This document shows positions 1 to 5,367 of a stretch of DNA of 8,937 bases, one piece after another. A program made the position numbers and the translations under genes. Each line of letters starts with the position of its first letter. Position 1 is the stretch's first letter. Under the pieces are notes generated by a model, which searched no databases, had not been told where the DNA came from, and saw only the letters and a program-made list of their open reading frames with translations. This stretch comes from Acidiferrobacteraceae bacterium. GTDB lineage: Bacteria; Pseudomonadota; Gammaproteobacteria; Arenicellales; UBA868. Location: the NCBI GenBank assembly GCA_002731295.1, contig PCBE01000115.1, positions 4,584 to 13,520 of the forward strand, read 5' to 3'.

Positions 1-95
1 GAAGGCAGTACACAGTTGTCATGACCCATCTGGCGCAGCACATCATGAACCGCACTGGCATAACAAGCCTGCAATCGCTGAGTCAGCGTACTCAT
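1..95 (-). CDS. RraA-family protein, N-terminal part (gene runs off the window)
   Basis: Only the first 31 codons lie in the window, read from ATG at 95-93. They contain the stretch QACYASAVHDVLRQMG, followed by a VLP. This resembles the N-terminus of the RraA / dimethylmenaquinone methyltransferase-like fold, where a short helix with the pattern Y-x-x-x-V-x-D-x-L precedes a G-x(5)-V-L-P turn. The family includes RNase E regulator-like proteins and 4-hydroxy-4-methyl-2-oxoglutarate / 4-carboxy-4-hydroxy-2-oxoadipate aldolases. The metal- and substrate-binding region is outside the window, so the specific activity cannot be assigned. A GGGGA at 108-104 stands about 8 bases before the ATG and could serve as ribosome binding site. 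The start overlaps the stop of the upstream amidohydrolase remnant as ATGA, as in translationally coupled genes. In catabolic clusters RraA-like aldolases often neighbour amidohydrolase-family hydratases, which fits the remnant. Confidence 0.68.
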   Translation of the reverse strand, partial: MSTLTQRLQACYASAVHDVLRQMGHDNCVLP

Positions 96-226
96 AACAG
101 TGGTCCCCAATTTAGGTTTGATCGAGTATTGAAGTCACGATTATGGGGATAGTCGGAGCCGTAAAGCACGTTGTCGAAGCCGTCGACGCAGAGCTCGAGC
201 GCGCCCTCCAGCCTCCGAAAAGGTGC
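92..226 (-). pseudogene. Amidohydrolase (ACMSD-like superfamily) C-terminal remnant
   Basis: This 44-codon open stretch has no convincing start. Its middle reads ALELCVDGFDNVLYGSDYPHN, here split as ALELCVDGFDN and VLYGSDYPHN. GSDYPH is the hallmark of the last metal-site strand in amidohydrolase-2 proteins, and its Asp is the catalytic/metal-associated residue. The family normally has about 300 residues, with the HxH and middle His motifs upstream and several tens of residues after GSDYPH. Here homology appears to begin about 18 residues before the motif and to end right after it. The last 15 residues (RDFNTRSNLNWGPLL) do not look like the family. The in-frame stop at 229-227, which ends the upstream hypothetical gene, cuts off any longer reading. 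I infer a remnant of a deleted or rearranged gene. Its terminal TGA overlaps the ATG of the RraA-family gene, so the original operon junction may have been preserved. Confidence 0.6.
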
Positions 227-529
227 TTACACGTCCAGTAGCTTCGACTTGATGTGGCGGTCCACGGAGAACTCTTTCACCGCCTCTATGGTCAGGGTGG
301 CGCCGCTAGCCAATTGTGATTCTGTTAGCTCTACGCCGTCACCGCCAGACAGCCGGAGTGGGCCGCGGGCAGCATATGTCGCCACCTCGTCCTTGTGGGC
401 ATCGAAATACACGGTGGCTTTCTCCCTTGCCTCTTGTTCGCCTTCGGCCTCGACAAAGCAGTACCCGGCAAGCGCCAGGCCGAGTCCGACCTCTACCGCT
501 ACATTGAGCTCATACACTTTCTTGTCCAT
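227..529 (-). CDS. Hypothetical protein, 100 residues
   Basis: I do not recognise this protein. The start ATG at 529-527 is well supported: GGAGGG at 539-534 stands four bases upstream, the clearest Shine-Dalgarno sequence in the left part of the window. The N-terminus (MDKKVYELNVAVEVGLGLAL) has an alternating hydrophobic pattern suggesting a beta strand. It is followed by an Ala/Glu-rich helical segment (residues about 25-50, VEAEGEQEAREKATVYFDAH) and a mixed C-terminus ending KLLDV. There is no signal peptide, no membrane segment long enough to trust and only one Cys (residue 24), so it is probably a small soluble cytoplasmic protein. The TAA stop at 229-227 is directly followed, in the same frame, by the amidohydrolase remnant, which hints that a deletion fused this locus to the RraA region. 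The good ribosome site and biased composition argue for a real gene. Confidence 0.55.
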   Translation of the reverse strand: MDKKVYELNVAVEVGLGLALAGYCFVEAEGEQEAREKATVYFDAHKDEVATYAARGPLRLSGGDGVELTESQLASGATLTIEAVKEFSVDRHIKSKLLDV

Positions 530-873
530 TGCTCCCTCCAGGTGCTGTCATCTGCCCGCCTGCGCGAGGGGGTGACCTGCCCGATAATGTAGTCCAGTTG
601 ATGTGAGAGTGTTTTGAGTTTACTACATGATGGTCATATGGCTACATCTCGTCAGGTGAAGGATGCCCTTTTCGCTGAGGTCATCGCAACCCCGGTGCGG
701 GCCCGGAATATCCGGCAGTAGGGCCAAACGAACACAGATAACGGTTTGTTCTGGCCATGCGCCACGGACGGCATTATCGGCAAGCCAACAATACCTGGAC
801 GATCTTCGATGAAAACTGTGGATCGAGCTTTAGTGTCCGACCGGCGATCACCAGGCTTAAGCCGGATGAGCCA
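530..873. other. Gene-poor gap with one inverted repeat
   Basis: I found no supportable gene in this 344-base stretch. It carries the Shine-Dalgarno sequence and presumably the promoter of the minus-strand gene ending at 529, plus the inverted repeat at 587-628. Short + strand open frames (638-721 and 757-918) lack ribosome binding sites and recognisable motifs. The region may hold decayed coding sequence, but nothing identifiable remains. Confidence 0.5.
587..628. repeat. Inverted repeat ATGTAGT...ACTACAT, 7-base arms
   Basis: ATGTAGT at 587-593 is the exact reverse complement of ACTACAT at 622-628, with 28 bases between. The centre-to-centre distance is 35 bases. It lies 58-99 bases upstream of the minus-strand gene that starts at 529, where an operator or promoter would be expected. 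Another CTACAT follows at 642-647. The spacing is too wide for a terminator hairpin and no T-run follows. A regulator-binding role is possible, but a 7-base match at this spacing can also arise by chance. Confidence 0.25.
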
Positions 874-1266
874 TTATTCTTGAGACGCGCCCTTAAAACT
901 GAAACCTTCTACCCGTAGTCTGCAATCAGCATAGGAAATAGTGGCACATCGGCGGTGTAGTTCACCGAACGTCATCTCCGAAGTGCGCTGCCGAAGGCTT
1001 ACAGGTGCTTCCAGGCAATCCTGGAATATCTGTTTGACCACATCAGTCATCCGCTGACAGCTGGTGTGGTAGAGCAATGCCTTCCCTTGGTACGACATAT
1101 CGGGAACGATTACGACATCCCAGCATTTCCATTGCAGGTGATCGACAGCGGCAAGCTCATTTCCCTCGTCTAGGAAAAGTATGTTTTCTCGAACGACCTT
1201 GCATCGTCCATCTTGCCGCAAGCATTCTGCGCCAAAGTCAGTGGAATTTTCCACAAACTGACTCAT
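874..1266 (-). CDS. Cysteine-rich hypothetical protein, 130 residues
   Basis: I do not recognise this protein. Frame-wise it could begin with TTG at 1278, but the Shine-Dalgarno GGAGGA at 1276-1271 lies inside that extension and points to the ATG at 1266-1264. I therefore choose the 130-residue form beginning MSQFVENS. It holds seven cysteines scattered at irregular spacing (for example ECLRQDGRCK, KCWDV, TSCQR, DCLEA, RRCAT, DCRLR). They form no CxxC pair or ferredoxin pattern, so metal binding cannot be claimed. A hydrophobic strand (VVIVPDM) follows the Trp-rich HLQWKCWD segment. No signal peptide or membrane helix is visible, and the C-terminus is ...VEGFSFKGASQE. The gene points away from the formate dehydrogenase operon and shares the intergenic region with it, so a regulatory or accessory link is conceivable but unsupported. 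Its base composition is less GC-rich than that of the operon. Confidence 0.5.
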   Translation of the reverse strand: MSQFVENSTDFGAECLRQDGRCKVVRENILFLDEGNELAAVDHLQWKCWDVVIVPDMSYQGKALLYHTSCQRMTDVVKQIFQDCLEAPVSLRQRTSEMTFGELHRRCATISYADCRLRVEGFSFKGASQE

Positions 1267-1591
1267 TTGATCCTCCAAAACAATCTATGATTTTGGGGAT
1301 TCCTGGCCTGATGAATTTGTTGCACCAGCGCAGCAAAGAGTTTATCGTATTTGGGTGACCTAATCCAGCCGTGATTGGAGTCGGTTGACCTCCTGTAGTG
1401 CTGGAAATCAGTATCCTAGCGATAAATATGACCTGCACATATTAACGTGACGATGCCAACTCCAAGCGAAAACCTGGGGATTACTCCTACCCTCTGTTCA
1501 CATCGACATCCCCTATTCTTACTTACAGACTCCCAAAAACTACGGCTTTAATTGATCCAGATTCACAGTTAACCGGACATCAGTGATATTT
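1267..1591. other. Divergent intergenic region upstream of the formate dehydrogenase operon
   Basis: About 325 bases separate the minus-strand 130-residue gene from the + strand operon, so promoters for both should lie here. One weak + strand candidate is TTACAG at 1523-1528, an 18-base spacer, then TTTAAT at 1547-1552, about 40 bases before the first start codon. Neither box is close to the sigma-70 consensus. I saw no sigma-54 type GG-N10-GC element and no clear operator palindrome. Overlapping short frames here show no ribosome sites or motifs. Confidence 0.4.
1271..1276 (-). promoter_or_regulatory. Ribosome binding site deciding the start of the 130-residue gene
   Basis: On the minus strand this is GGAGGA, followed by TCAA and then ATG at 1266. 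The match to the 16S anti-Shine-Dalgarno sequence is strong. It lies within any translation that would begin at TTG 1278, so it favours the ATG start. Confidence 0.6.
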
Positions 1592-2230
1592 ATGAGTGAT
1601 TCAATGAAGACATCTGGAAGTCATGTTTCCTCCGAGAAAGACGTGCCCATACTCAAAGCCGATACGTCGAATGCCAACAACGAAGGAGGAACGGAGGGAC
1701 AGCTCGACTCCGAAGTCGAGCGATGGTTTGCTACTGTGGAGAATACTTTTCCTCCGTCGCAGTTATCGATCATCCCGATGCTTCAGGCAGCGCAAGCGGC
1801 GCTCGGATACCTGCCACACGAGGTGATGCAGGTCATTGCTCGCCACCTCGTCGTGCCCCCGGCACTGGTCGAGGGTGTGGCCAGTTTCTACGCACAGTTT
1901 CGCTTCAAAAAGCCTGGCAGACACCGCATCACGGTTTGTACCGGCACTGCCTGCTACGTCCGTGGCAGCGGAAAGCTTATAGATGACATCGAGGTGAGCC
2001 TCAAGATCGCGTCGGGCGAGACCACGGCCGACGGTGCCGTATCATTAGAATCAGTCTCCTGCTTCGGCGCTTGTGCGCTCGCCCCCGTCGTGTTTCTTGA
2101 CGATAAGGTTCTGCGCCAACAAACCAGAGAATCGATGAAAAAGGTAGTTCAGGAAATCTCCTCCGGACCATCGGAGGACAAGCACCGAGAGCCACACTCT
2201 TCCCCCGCCGTCCGCGGAACGGACAAATGA
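1592..2230 (+). CDS. NuoE/FdsG-like [2Fe-2S] thioredoxin-fold subunit of NAD(P)-linked formate dehydrogenase
   Basis: This small diaphorase subunit carries one [2Fe-2S] cluster in a thioredoxin-like fold and normally works next to the FMN subunit. With ATG 1592 as start the protein has 212 residues. The family core begins near residue 40. LSIIPMLQAAQAALGYLP gives the helical N-domain, and GVASFYAQFRF gives the conserved G-V-A-x-F-Y motif. The cluster ligands are Cys116 and Cys121 (CTGTAC, C-x4-C) and Cys157 and Cys161 (CFGAC, C-x3-C), which is complete. About 38 polar, Ser/Thr/Glu-rich residues precede the core and about 25 charged residues follow it; both look disordered, and NuoE proteins are usually nearer 160 residues. 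The start is uncertain: GTG 1583 and ATG 1604 are also in frame and none has a strong Shine-Dalgarno. The stop overlaps the next start as ATGA, implying translational coupling. Its neighbours, rather than complex I genes, place it in a formate dehydrogenase. Confidence 0.9.
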   Translation: MSDSMKTSGSHVSSEKDVPILKADTSNANNEGGTEGQLDSEVERWFATVENTFPPSQLSIIPMLQAAQAALGYLPHEVMQVIARHLVVPPALVEGVASFYAQFRFKKPGRHRITVCTGTACYVRGSGKLIDDIEVSLKIASGETTADGAVSLESVSCFGACALAPVVFLDDKVLRQQTRESMKKVVQEISSGPSEDKHREPHSSPAVRGTDK

Positions 2231-5200
2231 CGAAACTCGCGTTCCGTGCCGACCTCGATACGTTGCGTGCCCGGCTCACTGCGTCGTTTGACCCTCACAA
2301 GCGTCGCGCCTTCGTGTGCTTGGGTACCGGCTGCAAAGCGTGCGGTGGAGACGAGATCCTCGGTAACTTCGAGAAGGCGTTGAAACGGGCAAAACTACAC
2401 GACCAGGTCGAAGTGGTAATGACCGGGTGCCGGGGCTTCTGTGAAAACGGCCCACTGGTGGCGGTGCGCCCTTCCGGAATCTTATACTGCCGTGTTAGCC
2501 CGGATGACATCCCCGAAATCGTGGAGAAAACGGTCGCCCGCGACGAGGTGATCAAACGGTTGCTCTATGAGATGCCAGGTGCTGCTACCCAAACGACAGG
2601 GCGACGGATCTCTGCCGAGGAAGCGATCCCGTTCTACCAGCATCAGATGCGCATCGTGCTCGGGATGAATGATCGAATCGATCCGTCGAAGATCGAGGAC
2701 TACATTCGAGAAGGGGGCTATGCGGGGCTCGCCAAGGCGTTGTTTGAGATGAGTCCCGATCAGATCATCGACGAGGTACAGGGTGCGGGGCTTCGTGGGC
2801 GGGGCGGTGGCGGCTTCCCCACCGGACAGAAATGGAAATTCTGCCGCGCTGCGGGCGGGGACATCAAGTACGTTATATGCAATGCCGACGAAGGCGACCC
2901 GGGCGCATTCATGGATCGCTCGCTGCTGGAAGGGAACCCCCACTCCGTACTCGAGGGGATGGTGATCGGTGCCTACGCGATCGGTTCATCGCACGGGTAT
3001 ATTTATATTCGCGCCGAATATCCGCTCGCTATCGAGCGGCTGCGGATTGCGATCGATCAGATGCGTGGGTGGGGACTGCTGGGCGAAAATATTCTCGGGT
3101 CAGATTTCTCGTTCGATATTGTCATCAAGGAGGGGGCAGGCGCATTCGTCTGCGGTGAGGAGACCGCACTCATCGCCAGCATCGAGGGGCGCCGTGGAAT
3201 GCCGATAGCGCGCCCACCGTTCCCCGCTGTTAAGGGACTGTTCGGCAAGCCCACCAATATCAATAACGTTGAAACATGGGGAAATATTCCGCACATCATC
3301 ACCGCTGGCATGCAAGAGTACGCGGCTCGCGGAACCGAGCCGAGCAAAGGTACCAAGATTTTCTCGCTCGTCGGGCATGTTAACAATACGGGCCTGGTCG
3401 AGGTGCCGATGGGGATGTCGCTGCGCCAACTGATCTATGAGGTCGGCGGTGGAGTTAAGGACGGACGTGCACTCAAAGCGGTACAGTCGGGCGGCCCCTC
3501 AGGCGGCTGTATCCCTGCGTATATGCTGCAACTACCGATTGACTACGAGTCGCTAGCCCAGGCTGGGTCAATCATGGGGTCGGGCGGCCTTGTCGTCATG
3601 GACGAGACTACCTGTATGGTCGATCTGGCGCGCTACTTCGTGACGTTCACGCAGAACGAGTCGTGTGGGAAGTGTGCCCCATGTCGCCTCGGCACGCGGC
3701 AAATGCGGTTGATCCTAGAGGACATCTGCGAGGGGCGCGGTACGGAGCAGAGTATCGCGCAACTCGAATCGCTCGGCGAGGCGGTCTGCAAGGGATCGCT
3801 CTGCGGCCTGGGCCAGACCGCGCCGAACCCGGTACTCACAACAATTAAGTACTTCCGAGACGAGTACCTGGCGCACGTGCGCGAGAAGCATTGTCCCGCA
3901 GGAGTATGCGAGTCGCTGTTCGTCGCAACTTGCGCTAACCGTTGCCCAAGTGAGGTGGATGTTCCGGCCTACCTCTCGCTGGTGGCAGAAGGCCGCAGTC
4001 AAGAGGCGCTAAGGAGGCACATGGATCGGAACCCCTTTCCGTCAGTGTGTGCACGTGTCTGCCCTCACCCATGCGAGGAGCGTTGCCGGCGCGAAACGGT
4101 AGATAGTCCGGTGGCGATTCGCGCGGTGAAACGCTTTTTGGTCGATGCAGCAACGAAAGTCAGCGTGCCAATATTGGATCGACCACACGAGGAACGCCGG
4201 CATACGGCGGTTGTCGGTGCGGGCCCGGCCGGACTGACTGCGGCGTACTTTCTGGCGCGCCTCGGGCACAAAGTAACCGTGTACGAGGCGATGCCCAAGC
4301 CCGGAGGGATGCTGCGTTACGGAATCCCTTCCTATCGATTGCCGCGTGAAGAGCTCGAGCGTGACATTGAACGCATCACAAACATGGGCGTGAAAATTAT
4401 CTGCGGTACCACTATCGGCCAAAAGCTCTCGCTGGTGCAGTTGCATAAAGAGCACGATGCAATTTTCATCGGTACTGGTGCCTGGGCGGACATGGTCATG
4501 GCTGTCCCGGGCGAGGAGGGGCACGGCGTCGCCTCGGGGATCGAACTCCTCAAAAAGGTGGAACTCGGCCAAATAGACCAGATCAGAGGAGAAGCGGTCG
4601 TAGTGGGTGGCGGAGATACCGCAATCGACGCAGCTCGCACTGCGCTACGATTGGGCGCCAAAAGCGTCACGGTTGTCTACCGCAGGACTCGCGAAGAAAT
4701 GCCGGTTCAGCCCGAGGAAATCACCGAGGCTCTTGAGGAGGGGGTGAAGTTCGAGTTTCTCGTCGCTCCCGTCGAGGTAATCCGCAACGGCGACAAGTCC
4801 GTGGTGGCGATCAAACTGCAACAGATGCGGTTGGGGGAATTTGACGGTACCGGCCGCAGACGGCCGTTGCCGATAGAGGGCGGGTTCATTGAGATTCCGG
4901 CGATACAAATCATTCGAGCAATCGGCCAGAAACCGATCATCCCGATCGGAGGACCGCCGGTTTCGAAACGCGGTACAGTCAACGTGGATGAATTCTCGCT
5001 CACGACGGAGTTCGACGGCGTATTTGCCGGCGGCGATGCCATACTTGGTCCAGCGACAGCGGTAGAAGCGATCGCACACGGGCGGCGGGCAGCGGAGGCT
5101 ATCGAGCGCTATCTGCTCCCGGGCAAACCCGCGCAGTTTCCATGGAATGCTACACGCGCGCTCGACACAGTGTTCGATCCCACTGACGCCCCCTCGGAAA

Positions 5201-5367
5201 CCACGCGCCGCGAAACGCCTAAATTATTGCCGCTGCAGCGGAGAGCCTGTTTTGACGAGGTAGAGTTAACGCTGAGTGCTGACGATGCCCGCCTCGAGGC
5301 GGGCCGATGCCTGAGATGTGATTACGGTAAAACGATCATTTTGCGGGGCGAGGAGCGTTCATGCTGA
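2227..5367 (+). CDS. NuoF-GltD fusion: NADH/FMN diaphorase joined to a GltD/NfnB-like FAD/NADPH module
   Basis: This 1046-residue protein holds two flavoenzymes. Residues 1-110 are a second thioredoxin-like [2Fe-2S] domain (Cys31, 36, 68, 72). Residues about 130-550 are NuoF/HoxF/FdsB: the Gly-rich GLRGRGGGGFPTG (188-200) and NADEGDPGAF (219-228) bind FMN/NADH, GAFVCGEETALI follows at 305-316, an SLBB domain lies near 375-460, and the [4Fe-4S] ligands are Cys480, 483, 486 and 526. After the linker HCPAGVC come eight cysteines (556, 561, 569, 573, 608, 612, 616, 620) in the dihydropyrimidine-dehydrogenase/GltD N-terminal arrangement for two [4Fe-4S] clusters. The GltD part has FAD motif GAGPAG (664-669), NADPH motif VGGGDTAIDAA (793-803), YRRTREEMP (818-826) with an Arg pair suited to the 2'-phosphate of NADP, and GVFAGGDAILGPATAV (931-946). 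It ends with CLRC (1028-1031). The start is coupled by ATGA and the stop overlaps fdhA. The domains are clear; joint NAD/NADP chemistry or bifurcation is inference. Confidence 0.93.
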   Translation: MTKLAFRADLDTLRARLTASFDPHKRRAFVCLGTGCKACGGDEILGNFEKALKRAKLHDQVEVVMTGCRGFCENGPLVAVRPSGILYCRVSPDDIPEIVEKTVARDEVIKRLLYEMPGAATQTTGRRISAEEAIPFYQHQMRIVLGMNDRIDPSKIEDYIREGGYAGLAKALFEMSPDQIIDEVQGAGLRGRGGGGFPTGQKWKFCRAAGGDIKYVICNADEGDPGAFMDRSLLEGNPHSVLEGMVIGAYAIGSSHGYIYIRAEYPLAIERLRIAIDQMRGWGLLGENILGSDFSFDIVIKEGAGAFVCGEETALIASIEGRRGMPIARPPFPAVKGLFGKPTNINNVETWGNIPHIITAGMQEYAARGTEPSKGTKIFSLVGHVNNTGLVEVPMGMSLRQLIYEVGGGVKDGRALKAVQSGGPSGGCIPAYMLQLPIDYESLAQAGSIMGSGGLVVMDETTCMVDLARYFVTFTQNESCGKCAPCRLGTRQMRLILEDICEGRGTEQSIAQLESLGEAVCKGSLCGLGQTAPNPVLTTIKYFRDEYLAHVREKHCPAGVCESLFVATCANRCPSEVDVPAYLSLVAEGRSQEALRRHMDRNPFPSVCARVCPHPCEERCRRETVDSPVAIRAVKRFLVDAATKVSVPILDRPHEERRHTAVVGAGPAGLTAAYFLARLGHKVTVYEAMPKPGGMLRYGIPSYRLPREELERDIERITNMGVKIICGTTIGQKLSLVQLHKEHDAIFIGTGAWADMVMAVPGEEGHGVASGIELLKKVELGQIDQIRGEAVVVGGGDTAIDAARTALRLGAKSVTVVYRRTREEMPVQPEEITEALEEGVKFEFLVAPVEVIRNGDKSVVAIKLQQMRLGEFDGTGRRRPLPIEGGFIEIPAIQIIRAIGQKPIIPIGGPPVSKRGTVNVDEFSLTTEFDGVFAGGDAILGPATAVEAIAHGRRAAEAIERYLLPGKPAQFPWNATRALDTVFDPTDAPSETTRRETPKLLPLQRRACFDEVELTLSADDARLEAGRCLRCDYGKTIILRGEERSC
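5350..5355 (+). promoter_or_regulatory. Ribosome binding site of fdhA inside the end of the fusion gene
   Basis: GAGGAG stands five bases before ATG 5361 and is the best Shine-Dalgarno sequence in the operon. It lies in the last codons of the NuoF-GltD fusion. It fixes the fdhA start and indicates efficient, coupled translation of the catalytic subunit. Confidence 0.6.

Noticed and set aside
757..918. A 53-codon + strand open frame, and a 27-codon frame at 638-721, in the left gap
   Set aside because: Neither has a Shine-Dalgarno sequence or a recognisable motif, and the longer one overlaps the end of the minus-strand 130-residue gene.
1238..1438. 66-codon minus-strand frame starting with GTG upstream of the 130-residue gene
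   Set aside because: It overlaps the better supported gene start in another frame and shows no family features, so it is most likely chance.
2227..5367. Chimeric assembly joining nuoF and gltD by mistake
   Set aside because: The junction is in frame, passes through a coherent linker and cysteine domain, and composition is uniform across it, so a real fusion is far more likely.
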